Assembly: GCF_009905725.1 (NCBI RefSeq) | Contig: NZ_JAAAKV010000015.1 | Coordinates: 51,275 to 115,274 of the forward strand | Reading direction: 5' to 3' | DNA length: 64,000 nt | Source: Emticicia sp. CRIBPO | Lineage (GTDB): Bacteria; Bacteroidota; Bacteroidia; Cytophagales; Spirosomataceae | In this document: positions 53,175-62,319 of the stretch, one piece after another | Layout of the letters: each line of letters starts with the position of its first letter | Numbering within the stretch: the first letter of the stretch is position 1 | The notes under the pieces: generated by a model | What the model saw: only the letters and a program-made list of their open reading frames with translations | Told to the model about the DNA's origin: nothing | Databases searched by the model: none | Translations under genes and position numbers: made by a program

Positions 53175-54062
53175 ATGCAAAACAAATCAAACAGAAGAGA
53201 GATTATGAAAAAGCTGATAGGCACAGCCGCTGCCATCACCCTTACCGACGGGCTTTCTGCTCACGCCTTTGATGAAGCCCCGCTGGCCCTGAAAGGAAAT
53301 ATTAATCACTCTGTCTGCAGATGGTGTTACGACACTATTCCCCTTGAAGACCTGGCCAAAGCCGCCAAGGAAATGGGAATACAATCCGTGGAATTACTGA
53401 ATGTCAACGAGTTTGATATCGTCAAAAAACATGGCCTTACCTGTGCCATGGTATCGTCTATTAACAAAGACTGGGGCATAGAAAAAGGCTGGAATAAAAA
53501 AGAACATCATAAAGGTCACATAGAGTGGTATAAATACCTGATTGATGAAACCTCCAAAGCAGGCCTGAAAAACCTGATCTGTTTCTCAGGTAATCGTGAG
53601 GAGGACCTCAGTGACGAAGAGGGGCTCGAAAACTGTGCTGAAGGCCTGAGTCAGATCATTCCCTATGCAGAAAAGAAAAAAGTTACCCTTGTGATGGAAT
53701 TGCTCAACAGCAAAATAGATCATCACAATTATATGTGCGATATGACTGACTGGGGTACGGAACTGTGCCGTATGCTGGATTCAGAAAACCTCAAGCTTCT
53801 TTTCGACATCTACCATATGCAGATCATGGAAGGAGACATCATCAGGACCATCAAAGACAACCATAATTATTTTGCTCATTATCACACGGGTGGTGTACCG
53901 GACAGGGCGGAAATTGACGATACCCAGGAACTGTTTTATCCGGCCATTATGAAAACCATTGCAGCTACCGGCTACAAAGGTTTTGTGGGACAGGAATTTA
54001 TTCCCAAAAAAGCGGACAAGCTGGCCTCTCTGAAACAGGGCGTCCTGATCTGTGACGTCTGA
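53175..54062 (+). CDS. Tat-exported hydroxypyruvate isomerase-like TIM-barrel protein
   Basis: 295 residues from the ATG at 53175; the N-terminus MQNKSNRREIMKKLIGTAAAI is a twin-arginine signal (R7-R8). The barrel is of the hydroxypyruvate-isomerase type: NHSVCRWCYDTIPLEDLAKAAKEMGIQSVELL, LICFSGNREEDLSDEEGLENCAEGLSQIIPYAEKK, TLVMELLNSKIDH, LLFDIYHMQIMEGDI, HYHTGGVPDR and GFVGQEFIPK, with metal-binding Glu, Asp and His residues. It differs from the other exported isomerase at 12890-13837 and is a separate subfamily. Stop codons of it and the convergent transporter gene touch. Confidence 0.85.
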   Translation: MQNKSNRREIMKKLIGTAAAITLTDGLSAHAFDEAPLALKGNINHSVCRWCYDTIPLEDLAKAAKEMGIQSVELLNVNEFDIVKKHGLTCAMVSSINKDWGIEKGWNKKEHHKGHIEWYKYLIDETSKAGLKNLICFSGNREEDLSDEEGLENCAEGLSQIIPYAEKKKVTLVMELLNSKIDHHNYMCDMTDWGTELCRMLDSENLKLLFDIYHMQIMEGDIIRTIKDNHNYFAHYHTGGVPDRAEIDDTQELFYPAIMKTIAATGYKGFVGQEFIPKKADKLASLKQGVLICDV

Positions 54063-55454
54063 TCAGAACGGTCCGTAATGGGTAAGAACTGCGAAGACCA
54101 TCGTCAGTGAAGTAACCAGCAACAGTACGAGCACCAGGGGAAAAATAAATCTCAGCCATTTATCAAAAGGTACCCGGCACATCGCAATCATCGCTATGAG
54201 CCCGCCCGCAGCAGGATTGATCAGATTCGTCAGGCCGTCGCCTACCTGAAAAGCAAGCACGGTCGTCTGCCTGGTTAACCCCAGCACTTCACCTACCGGA
54301 ATCAGTACCGGAAGCGTTGCCAGAGCCTGACCGCTTCCTGACGGAATAAGGAAGTTCATGACCGACTGGACAAACATCATCCCGATGCCGGACAAATAAG
54401 CAGGAAGCCCGGTCAGCAGGCCTGACAGATTATAGGCAATGGTATCATTGATATGACCGGTTTCAAGCACTACTTTAATGGCTGACGCAAAACCAACCAT
54501 AAAAGCTCCCGGGGCTACAACAGAGACAGACTTAAGGGTTATTTCTCCAAATTCATCACTTGATTTACGGCTGATCAATCCGAAAATCACCGAAAGGATA
54601 CAGAAAATAGCAGACAACTCATTGATTTCCCAGTGATGGATAAACACGCCGTATAACATGACCATCAGGCCCAGCACAAATACACCCAGAATCAGTTGAT
54701 CCTTCGCTCCCAGTTTATACTTTTCAAGCGACCTGGAAAGCTTAAATCCTTCGGTATCCAGGCCAAGTGCCAGGCTTTTTGAAGGATCTTTCACTATTTT
54801 ACTGAAGTACATGGCATTGTAAGCCGCTAATAAGGCTACACCCGCAAGACAAAGAAAAGCCCTGAGCCAAACCCCTGAAAACATAGGAAGCTGGGCGATC
54901 TTCTGACCCGTGCCTAAGGTGTAAGGGTTAAAGGGAGAAAGTCCGAAGCCAATCGTAATGGCCCCAACAGAAATGCCGGCAGCCAGCACCAGGTCACCCC
55001 CTATCGCAAGGCTGATTAAAGCGGCAATCGGCACCATCGCAATGTTATTTTCATAGCCTACAAAGACTCCGAGCAAAGAATAGACAAAAGTCATTAATAC
55101 AATGATGAGGTATTTACTGCTTTCTCCCATTTTCCTGACCATGGTTCCCACCGCATTTTCGATCGCACCCGACTCCTGGAGAAAGCCGAACATGATACCG
55201 CTGGCCAGTACAATGAAAACTATTTTAACAGCCGTCTGAAATCCCAGGGGAAGGGCTATGAACATCTGGAAAAAACTGACGGGGGTTTGTTCTGTTAAAT
55301 GATATGACCCGGGCACCACCCTCTCCCTTCCTTCCACCAGTTCTCTCTGATATTCTCCCGAAGGAATGAGATAGGTCAGTAAGGTGGCAAAAACCAGGAT
55401 CATAAAAAGCATGACGGCCGGGTGTGGAATAAAATCGTACCATTTTTTCTTCAT
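54063..55454 (-). CDS. YfcC-family membrane transporter
   Basis: 463 residues with about 11-12 membrane segments. The start IPHPAVMLFMILVFATLLTYLIPSGEYQRE, the GVFVGYENNIAMVPIA and GLSPFNPYTLGTGQKIAQLP hairpins and the NFLIPSGSGQALATLPVLIPVGEVLGLTRQ loop are characteristic of YfcC/ArcD-like carriers, which lie near AbgT and short-chain-acid transporters. The substrate may be a peptide, C4-dicarboxylate or basic amino acid; not resolvable. Monocistronic. Confidence 0.85.
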   Translation of the reverse strand: MKKKWYDFIPHPAVMLFMILVFATLLTYLIPSGEYQRELVEGRERVVPGSYHLTEQTPVSFFQMFIALPLGFQTAVKIVFIVLASGIMFGFLQESGAIENAVGTMVRKMGESSKYLIIVLMTFVYSLLGVFVGYENNIAMVPIAALISLAIGGDLVLAAGISVGAITIGFGLSPFNPYTLGTGQKIAQLPMFSGVWLRAFLCLAGVALLAAYNAMYFSKIVKDPSKSLALGLDTEGFKLSRSLEKYKLGAKDQLILGVFVLGLMVMLYGVFIHHWEINELSAIFCILSVIFGLISRKSSDEFGEITLKSVSVVAPGAFMVGFASAIKVVLETGHINDTIAYNLSGLLTGLPAYLSGIGMMFVQSVMNFLIPSGSGQALATLPVLIPVGEVLGLTRQTTVLAFQVGDGLTNLINPAAGGLIAMIAMCRVPFDKWLRFIFPLVLVLLLVTSLTMVFAVLTHYGPF

Positions 55455-55601
55455 TACAGCTTAGGGGTTTCTTTGGTTTTCTACATTTAGGGTAGTTCAA
55501 AACTCAAATTAGCAGTTTATGTCTACAGATTAAATAAATATTTTAACAGATGGGCCTGATTCCTGTTCTGATCCACTAATTTAGTATTTTAAAAGCCTTA
55601 A

Positions 55602-57689
55602 ATGAAACACTTTTTATATTTATTCCTTTTCCTCCTCAGTTTTCAAAACTTTGCCCAGGAAGCCCGTCAAGACACTACGCTTCTACTAAATGAAGCGATC
55701 GTAAAAGGCCTTGAATCTTTCAGAACCAACCTGAATACCTCAGTAGCGGTCAGCCAGATCAAATCAAGAGATATTGAGCGGTTTGACAACACTTCGCTGG
55801 TTTCTGCTTTTAATATTAATCCCGGAGTAAGAATGGAGGAACGCTCACCGGGAAGTTACCGGATCGCCATCAGAGGTAGCTCTATCCGCTCGCCTTTCGG
55901 AGTCCGGAATGTCAAGGTTTACTGGAATGACATCCCGCTGACGGATGCTAACGGGATTACCTATTTCAATTTAATGGACATGAATACCCTGGGTTCTATT
56001 GAAGTCATCAAAGGTCCTTCCGCCAGTATCTACGGGGCCGGGATTGGTGGCGTGATCTTACTCCAGTCTAAAAATGCCAGGACCGCAGAAACCGATAACA
56101 GCCGCCGGGCCGTCAGCACCAATTGGCTGTTGGGCAGCTATGGCACACAAAACAGGAGCCTGAGCTACTCTACGGCTACTGAAAAAGTGAATGCTGTGAT
56201 CAGTTATGCTCACTCACAGACAGACGGGTACCGTGATAATTCTGCCATGGTGCGGGATGTTTTCAACTACAGATCGTCTTTCTTTATTTCAGATAAAAAC
56301 ACGCTGAACGTTAATGCTTTTTATTCAGACCATAATTACCAGACCCCGGGAGGCCTGACCAAAGAACAAATGGAAGCCAACCCGAGGGGCTCAAGACCCA
56401 AAACACCGGCAACTCCCAGTGCCATTGATCAGAAAGCCAGGATATTCCAGAAATTATTTAACCTCGGGCTTTCTCAACAATACCAATGGAACAAAAACTG
56501 GTCGAATACGACGTCTTTATTCTCCAGCTTTTCCATCCTGAAAAACCCGTTCATTACCAACTACGAAGTGCGTAATGAACAATCTTTGGGAGGTCGGAAT
56601 ATCACTTCCTATTCTTTTGCAGGAACATCATTATCCGGCAACCTGAAAATCGGGGCGGAAGCTATCAGAACCACATCGAAGTTTGACAATTATGACAACA
56701 ACCAGGGAGTACCCGGAAAAAGACAGACCGAAGAAGAAATCAACTCTGTACAGGCTTCGCTTTTTTCGCAGCTGGAGCTGGTTTTACCTCATGATATTAT
56801 TTTTACCCTTGGGGGCAGTTTTAACTCTCAATCTATCAACTATCTGAACCTGACCAAGGCCCCTGATCTTGTTAAAATCAATGATAATCCTGCAGTTCCT
56901 TTTTCGCCGAGAATAGCGGTTTTGAAAAATTTCAACAATCAGTTTACTTTATTCGGAAGTTATAGCCTGGGCTTCTCCTCTCCTACCGTACAAGAGTTTT
57001 CAGCGACTTACCAATACTCTCCGGGCTTAAAAGTACTGGCTGCTGAAAAAGGAAGGAATCTAGAATTCGGGATAAAAACAGAACTTGCCGACAAGAGAAT
57101 CAAAGCTGAAATCAGTGCCTACGCATTGCAATTGTCCAATACCATTGTCAGAAGGCTAAATGACGGTGGGCTGGAATATTTCGTCAATGCAGGCAATACG
57201 GCTCAGAACGGACTGGAATTCAGCAGTGAATTTGCCATCATTAAGCCTCAATCCAATCTTTTTATCAAAGAAATCAACCTCAGGGCCGCTTATACCCTGA
57301 ATGATTATACCTACAAAAATTATACACAAACGGCCACCGACTTATCCGGGAAATTATTACCCGGCATAGCGAAGCATTCTGCGGCATTTGTACTGGATGT
57401 TATCCAAAAACACGGGTTTTTCCTTCACCTGATGAGTAATTTATCAGGTAAAATCGCCCTGAATGATGCCAATACTTTCTATGCAGACCCTTATCAGCTT
57501 ATCAACGGCAGAATAGGTTTTCATAAAAAGATCAAACATGTGGAAGGTAAGATATTTGCTGGATTTGACAATTTGCTTGACCAGACTTACAGCCTCGGCA
57601 ATGACACCAACGCCTTTGGCAACCGCTTCTACAATATCGCTCCTGACAGAACTTTCAATTCAGGGGTGAGTCTTTCTTATCACTTCTAG
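55602..57689 (+). CDS. TonB-dependent outer-membrane receptor (siderophore/metal type)
   Basis: 695 residues. The signal peptide ends NFAQE. There is no carboxypeptidase-like extension; the plug starts directly (VSQIKSRDIERFDNTSLVSAFNINPGVRMEERSPGSYRIAIRGSSIRSPFGVRNVKVYWNDIPLTDANGITYFNLMDMNTLGSIEVIKGPSASIYGAG). The 22-strand barrel ends SGVSLSYHF. This compact form fits FecA-like or cobalamin receptors rather than SusC. Three in-frame features (NNITIDG absent, no SusD nearby) exclude a glycan uptake pair. Own transcript before the pirin genes. Confidence 0.93.
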   Translation: MKHFLYLFLFLLSFQNFAQEARQDTTLLLNEAIVKGLESFRTNLNTSVAVSQIKSRDIERFDNTSLVSAFNINPGVRMEERSPGSYRIAIRGSSIRSPFGVRNVKVYWNDIPLTDANGITYFNLMDMNTLGSIEVIKGPSASIYGAGIGGVILLQSKNARTAETDNSRRAVSTNWLLGSYGTQNRSLSYSTATEKVNAVISYAHSQTDGYRDNSAMVRDVFNYRSSFFISDKNTLNVNAFYSDHNYQTPGGLTKEQMEANPRGSRPKTPATPSAIDQKARIFQKLFNLGLSQQYQWNKNWSNTTSLFSSFSILKNPFITNYEVRNEQSLGGRNITSYSFAGTSLSGNLKIGAEAIRTTSKFDNYDNNQGVPGKRQTEEEINSVQASLFSQLELVLPHDIIFTLGGSFNSQSINYLNLTKAPDLVKINDNPAVPFSPRIAVLKNFNNQFTLFGSYSLGFSSPTVQEFSATYQYSPGLKVLAAEKGRNLEFGIKTELADKRIKAEISAYALQLSNTIVRRLNDGGLEYFVNAGNTAQNGLEFSSEFAIIKPQSNLFIKEINLRAAYTLNDYTYKNYTQTATDLSGKLLPGIAKHSAAFVLDVIQKHGFFLHLMSNLSGKIALNDANTFYADPYQLINGRIGFHKKIKHVEGKIFAGFDNLLDQTYSLGNDTNAFGNRFYNIAPDRTFNSGVSLSYHF

Positions 57690-57768
57690 GTCCTCCTGAG
57701 GGTTAACCTGAGTATGAACTTATTTATCATTAAATATGTATATACATTAATTACAATTACATATTAAA

Positions 57769-58488
57769 ATGATAAAGACAGTAGTTCATAAATCAGAGAC
57801 CAGGGGCCATGCCAATCACGGATGGCTAAACAGTTTTCAAACCTTCAGTTTTTCGGGTTATCATGATCCGGCCAGGATACACTTCGGGGCTTTGAGGGTT
57901 CTTAATGATGACACCGTTTCAGGCGGTATGGGTTTTGGCAAGCACCCTCATGACAACATGGAAATCATTTCCATTCCCCTGGAAGGTGACCTTGAGCACC
58001 AGGACAGCATGGGGAATTCAGCAGTAATCAAAAAAGGAGAGGTACAAATCATGTCTGCCGGAACGGGGATATACCACTCTGAGAAAAATAAAAACCCAAA
58101 AGAAGCTGTCAAATTTCTTCAGATCTGGGTATTCCCGGACAAGAAAAACATAGAGCCACGTTATGACCAGCAGGCTTTTGATGAAAAAGGCCGTGAAAAT
58201 ACTTTTCAGACCGTGGTATCACCATTGGAAACTGAAGGTGGTGGAGTAAAAATCAACCAGGATGCCTGGTTTTCTTTAATCAAACTGTCCGAAACCACAG
58301 AAAGGGCTTATACTTTAAAGGCTGAAAATCATGGTGTTTATGTGTTTGTCATCAGTGGTTCAGTGGAAATCAACGGAGAAATACTCAAAGAAAGAGACGG
58401 AATGGGCGTTTCAGAAACCGGCAACTTTATCCTGAAATCGGTCAAAGATGCAGAAGTTTTGCTGATAGACGTTCCGATGCATTTCTAA
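57769..58488 (+). CDS. Pirin family protein (YhhW-type)
   Basis: 239 residues, bicupin. The N-terminal cupin has FGKHPHDNMEIISIPLEGDLEHQDSMGNSAVIKKGEVQIMSAGTGIYHSEKN, with His and Glu metal ligands in order. RGHANHGWLNSFQTFSFSGYHDP is the pirin start. YhhW and relatives show quercetin 2,3-dioxygenase activity in vitro; natural substrates are unknown. The C-terminal cupin is less conserved (as in YhhW). Twenty bases separate it from the next pirin gene, so they form an operon. Confidence 0.92.
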   Translation: MIKTVVHKSETRGHANHGWLNSFQTFSFSGYHDPARIHFGALRVLNDDTVSGGMGFGKHPHDNMEIISIPLEGDLEHQDSMGNSAVIKKGEVQIMSAGTGIYHSEKNKNPKEAVKFLQIWVFPDKKNIEPRYDQQAFDEKGRENTFQTVVSPLETEGGGVKINQDAWFSLIKLSETTERAYTLKAENHGVYVFVISGSVEINGEILKERDGMGVSETGNFILKSVKDAEVLLIDVPMHF

Positions 58489-58507
58489 ACCTTAAATTAA
58501 AACGATC

Positions 58508-59359
58508 ATGTTACGTAAAATAAATAAACTTTTAGGTGCTTCATCACACCGGGCGGGCGAACATATGATGTATCAGCCTTTGCCAAATCCTTCATTTGAC
58601 CAGATTGATCCGTTTTTACTGGTTCATCACCACGGCCCTCATGAGTTTGAACCTTATAACCAGGGTTTACCTTTCGGGCCGCATCCTCACAGAGGTTTTG
58701 AAACGCTCACCTTTATCTACGAAGGCAGCATTGAACATGCGGACAGCCAGGGTTTCAAAAGTGTGATCAATCCGGGCGGCGTTCAGTGGATGACCGCCGG
58801 AAGGGGCATTGTACACTCTGAAAATGTTTCAAAAGAAATGAGAGAAGAGGGTGGAAAAATGGAAATCATCCAATTATGGATGAATCTTCCGGCCAAACTA
58901 AAAATGACACCTCCCCAGTACCAGGGTCTTCAGCAAGAGGATATCCCGGTAGTAAAATCTGAAGACGGGAAAGTGGCGACACAGGTCATTTCAGGGGAAT
59001 TCAAAGGTCAGGCAGGAAAAGCTAAATCGATCACTGATCTTCAGATCTTTAATGTTAAAGCTGAAAAAGGAGGACAGGAAACATTCCAGGTAGAAACTGA
59101 GAGAAATATTCTGCTGTATGTACTCAACGGAGAACTCGTTGTCAACGAAAAACTGGTAACCGGCCACCAGATGGTCCATTTCAGTCATGAAGGCACGGAC
59201 ATCACGATCATGGCTCAGACCAACAGTCGCTTTATCCTTTGTACCGGGGTACCTTATAACGAACCTCTGGTAGCCCAGGGACCTTTCGTCATGAACACCA
59301 CCACCGAGATCCTGCAAGCCATGCGTGACTATCAGCAAGGCAAAATGGGTATCATGTAA
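58508..59359 (+). CDS. Pirin family protein
   Basis: 283 residues, full-length human-pirin-like form. PFLLVHHHGPHEFEPYNQGLPFGPHPHRGFETLTFIYEGSIEHADSQGFKSVINPGGVQWMTAGRGIVHSE holds three His and a Glu of the metal site. NTTTEILQAMRDYQQGKMG at the C-terminus is a classic pirin end. A putative redox-dependent dioxygenase or regulator. Second gene of the two-pirin operon; only about one third identical to the first by eye. Confidence 0.93.
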   Translation: MLRKINKLLGASSHRAGEHMMYQPLPNPSFDQIDPFLLVHHHGPHEFEPYNQGLPFGPHPHRGFETLTFIYEGSIEHADSQGFKSVINPGGVQWMTAGRGIVHSENVSKEMREEGGKMEIIQLWMNLPAKLKMTPPQYQGLQQEDIPVVKSEDGKVATQVISGEFKGQAGKAKSITDLQIFNVKAEKGGQETFQVETERNILLYVLNGELVVNEKLVTGHQMVHFSHEGTDITIMAQTNSRFILCTGVPYNEPLVAQGPFVMNTTTEILQAMRDYQQGKMGIM

Positions 59360-59367
59360 AACAAAGG

Positions 59368-59405
59368 TTCATCCGGCCGGAATTTCCGGATTCCGGCCGG
59401 ATGAA
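59368..59405 (+). terminator. Very stable hairpin after the pirin genes
   Basis: ttcatccggccggaat, six-base loop TTCCGG, and the exact complement. Only interrupted T follow (TTCTCTTTC), so termination is likely but not classical. It starts nine bases after the stop codon. Confidence 0.7.
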
Positions 59406-59529
59406 TTCTCTTTCATAAAACCACCTGCTTCTCCGTTTCTTTCTCCCGGAAAACTCATCCTTAAAAGTCTCTGCAGCGTAAGTCTAATTAAATTACCTGT
59501 TTATCGTGGCAAAAACTGATATAAAAGGT

Positions 59530-59537
59530 TATTTTTG
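59530..59537 (+). promoter_or_regulatory. -7 promoter element of gatB
   Basis: TATTTTTG matches TAnnTTTG, leaving a leader of about 8-10 bases before the ATG at 59552. No clear -33 TTG. Confidence 0.5.
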
Positions 59538-59551
59538 CAAAAATTTTTTGA

Positions 59552-60994
59552 ATGGAATACGACGTTGTCATAGGATTAGAGGTTCATTGCCAGTTATCAA
59601 CAGAAAGCAAAATATTTGCCTCTGATGCCAATCATTTTGGAAGCGAACCTAACACCAATATCAGTGTAATTACATTGGCTCACCCTGGTGTGTTGCCAAA
59701 GTTAAATAAAAAGGCGGTCGAAAGTGCGGTTAAAATAGGGCTGGCTTGTGGATGTGAGATCAACCGCTTCAACTACTTTGACCGAAAAAATTACTTTTAC
59801 CCTGATCTTCCAAAGGGTTATCAGGTCTCTCAGGATAAATACCCTATCTGTGTGGGAGGAGGCGTGACCGTAAGATTGAAAGACGGCAAGGGCTTCAAAG
59901 AAAAGACGCTGGCCCTTCACCATATTCATATGGAAGAAGATGCCGGGAAGTCTGTGCATGATGGTTCTGATCATTATACCCTGCTGGATTACAACAGGGC
60001 TGGAACGCCCTTGGTTGAGATTGTCTCTGAACCCTGTATGCAAAGTGCGGAAGAAGCGGGGGCTTACCTGACTGAAATCCGTAAGATCGTGCGTTTTTTA
60101 GGCATCAGTGACGGCAACATGGAGGAAGGTTCACTCAGAGCCGATCTTAACGTTTCGCTGAAGCTGAAAGGAGCTGAAAAACTCGGCACAAAAGTTGAGA
60201 TCAAAAACATGAACTCTATCCGAAATCTTCAGAGGGCTGCAGAATATGAAATTGAAAGGCAGAAGGCCATGCTGGACGAAGGACAGGTTATTATCCAGGA
60301 AACCAGGATGTTTGATCCGGATTCAGGTAAAACTTTTGGCATGAGGGTAAAAGAAACCATGAACGATTATCGTTATTTCCCGGAGCCTGATCTTGCCCCT
60401 ATTGTGATTACTGAAGAAAAGCTGGAAGAGATCAGATCGCAAATGCCTGTTTTACCGCGTGAGTTGTTTCAGAAGTTTACACAGAAATCAGGAATACTGG
60501 AAGAACACGCCATTATCCTGACAGAAGACAAGACTTATGCAGACTATTTTTCGGAAGTTTGTGAACACACCGGCAATCATAAAGCAGCCTCAAACTGGAT
60601 TGTTTCAACACTCAGAGGTTATGCGAATGACAAAGGAACTGATCTGAATGAACTCGGTCTTTCACCGGCCAAATTAGCTGAGATCATCAGTTTGGTAGAT
60701 GACGGTAAGATCAGCCACTCGGCAGCCCAGTCGATGATTCCGATGATCATTGAAAACCCCGGAGCAAGTGTCCTGAGTATTGCGGAATCAAACAACCTGA
60801 TTCAGCAGCAGGATTCGGGAGCCATTCAGCATCTGATCGACGAAGTGCTGGCTGCAAACTCTGAAAAGGTAGAACAATATAAAAAAGGCAAAAAAGGTTT
60901 ATTAGGTCTGTTTGTAGGTGAGGTCATGAAAAAGTCCAAAGGCTCGGCAGATCCGAAAATAGTAAATGAAATTTTGATAAAAGCACTTAGTTAA
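59552..60994 (+). CDS. gatB: Asp-tRNA(Asn)/Glu-tRNA(Gln) amidotransferase subunit B
   Basis: 480 residues. GatB is the kinase/transamidation subunit of GatCAB, which turns mischarged Glu-tRNA-Gln or Asp-tRNA-Asn into the correct amide. The start YDVVIGLEVHCQLSTESKIFASDANHFG, the HMEEDAGKSVHDG loop and EPCMQSAEEAGAYLTEIRKIVRFLGISDGNMEEGSLRADLNVSLK are invariant GatB motifs. The C-terminal YqeY-like tail domain is complete. gatA and gatC are not adjacent. GlnRS is present in the same genome, so this complex may serve Asn-tRNA or be redundant. Confidence 0.96.
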   Translation: MEYDVVIGLEVHCQLSTESKIFASDANHFGSEPNTNISVITLAHPGVLPKLNKKAVESAVKIGLACGCEINRFNYFDRKNYFYPDLPKGYQVSQDKYPICVGGGVTVRLKDGKGFKEKTLALHHIHMEEDAGKSVHDGSDHYTLLDYNRAGTPLVEIVSEPCMQSAEEAGAYLTEIRKIVRFLGISDGNMEEGSLRADLNVSLKLKGAEKLGTKVEIKNMNSIRNLQRAAEYEIERQKAMLDEGQVIIQETRMFDPDSGKTFGMRVKETMNDYRYFPEPDLAPIVITEEKLEEIRSQMPVLPRELFQKFTQKSGILEEHAIILTEDKTYADYFSEVCEHTGNHKAASNWIVSTLRGYANDKGTDLNELGLSPAKLAEIISLVDDGKISHSAAQSMIPMIIENPGASVLSIAESNNLIQQQDSGAIQHLIDEVLAANSEKVEQYKKGKKGLLGLFVGEVMKKSKGSADPKIVNEILIKALS

Positions 60995-61025
60995 TCCTTA
61001 AGAACACCATCTTAAAATTAAAAAC

Positions 61026-62192
61026 ATGAAAAAAAATCTCTTACTGGTATTCTTTGTAAGTCTTTGCCTGGCGTGTAATTCGCAAAGCCAGAAAAACGAC
61101 ACCAAAGCGTCCGGATTATCTTTGAATATTACAGGTAAACTGAACAATGCCGTCGCAGGCAAAGTATACCTGGAAAAAATGAATGAAAGAAACATTGCTA
61201 CTAAAATAGATAGTTCTGCCACTTCATCCAATGCTTTCAGCTTCAAAACCACTATTCCTGAGCCGGGAATCTATCAGCTCAATGTCGCTGATCAGCAGAT
61301 CATCGGGTTAATACTGGACGGTGGCGAAAACCTGACCGTTACGGCAGACGGAGTAGCTACTCCTGAAAAAGCGGCGACTTTCAAAGTAGAAGGTTCCAAA
61401 ACTATGGACAAATTCAATGAAATCATGGCCCAGATGCAGCAATTCGGTCAGGCCAGGTCTGTATTGGAAGGTAAGTTTCAGGCAGCAAAGACTGAAAAAG
61501 ACCGTGAAGCCATCAGAAAAGAATACCAGGCGGCTGAATTGTCCAGAGGACAGGCTGTTTTGCCGAAAATAAAAGAACTGGGTACTTCAATGGCCGGCAT
61601 TATCGCCGCCAACAATTTCCTGAATCCTGAAACTGACGGGGCATACATGATGGAGCTGGTGCAAAAACTGAAAGATGAAGGTAAAAACCACTTCTATGCC
61701 AACATTTTCATCCAGGAAGTGAACCGTAAAAGTATCGGAACGATCGGAACTCCGGCTCCTGATTTCGAACTGGTAGACCTTAACGGCAAAAAAGTGAAGC
61801 TATCGGATCAAAAAGGGAAAACCGTTATCATTGATTTCTGGGCTACCTGGTGCGGACCTTGTATTTCATCGTTTCCGGGTATGAAAATGGCTATCGATAA
61901 ATACAAAGACAATCCGAAAGTAGTGTTCCTGTTTGTTAACACTTTTGAGCGAGTGCCCCAGGACAACTGGAAAGATCATGTCAACAAGTTCGTAACACAA
62001 AGAGGATATGCTTATCTCAACCCGATACTGGATTTCAACAATCAGACGGCGATCAGCTACGGAGTAGAGGGTATTCCTGCCAAATTCTGTATTGATAAAG
62101 ACGGGAAATTCAAAAATAAGAGTGCCGGCTACCTCGGTAGCTCTCAGGCTGTCTATGATGAGATGGTTAAATGGGTGGAAGAAGGAGAATAA
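61026..62192 (+). CDS. TlpA-type thioredoxin-fold lipoprotein with N-terminal DUF4369-like domain
   Basis: 388 residues. The signal peptide ends in a lipobox (LCLAC, Cys17). Residues about 30-130 form a beta domain of DUF4369 type (SLNITGKLNNAVAGKVYLEKMNERNIATKIDS...GIYQLNVADQQIIGLIL), then a helical linker, and a C-terminal thioredoxin domain from about 245 with active-site Cys276-Gly-Pro-Cys279 (FWATWCGPC) and cis-Pro IPAKFC. It probably acts in periplasmic disulfide reduction or cytochrome maturation. It follows gatB by 31 bases. Confidence 0.92.
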   Translation: MKKNLLLVFFVSLCLACNSQSQKNDTKASGLSLNITGKLNNAVAGKVYLEKMNERNIATKIDSSATSSNAFSFKTTIPEPGIYQLNVADQQIIGLILDGGENLTVTADGVATPEKAATFKVEGSKTMDKFNEIMAQMQQFGQARSVLEGKFQAAKTEKDREAIRKEYQAAELSRGQAVLPKIKELGTSMAGIIAANNFLNPETDGAYMMELVQKLKDEGKNHFYANIFIQEVNRKSIGTIGTPAPDFELVDLNGKKVKLSDQKGKTVIIDFWATWCGPCISSFPGMKMAIDKYKDNPKVVFLFVNTFERVPQDNWKDHVNKFVTQRGYAYLNPILDFNNQTAISYGVEGIPAKFCIDKDGKFKNKSAGYLGSSQAVYDEMVKWVEEGE

Positions 62193-62211
62193 TTTCAAAG
62201 AAAGATATTTC

Positions 62212-62250
62212 AAAGCCCTTGTCTGCATTTAAAAGACAAGGGCTTTTTTA
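62212..62250 (+). terminator. Rho-independent terminator of the TlpA-like gene
   Basis: AAAGCCCTTGTCT, nine-base loop, AGACAAGGGCTTT, then TTT. Confidence 0.9.
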
Positions 62251-62286
62251 TGTGCCTGATTTTATGACATTCCTATAGGTTTCATG

Positions 62287-62294
62287 TATATTTG
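62287..62294 (+). promoter_or_regulatory. -7 promoter element of proC
   Basis: TATATTTG matches TAnnTTTG. The leader would be about 20 bases. No clear TTG at -33. Confidence 0.5.
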
Positions 62295-62319
62295 CCGGTC
62301 AAAAACTACAATATAACGA

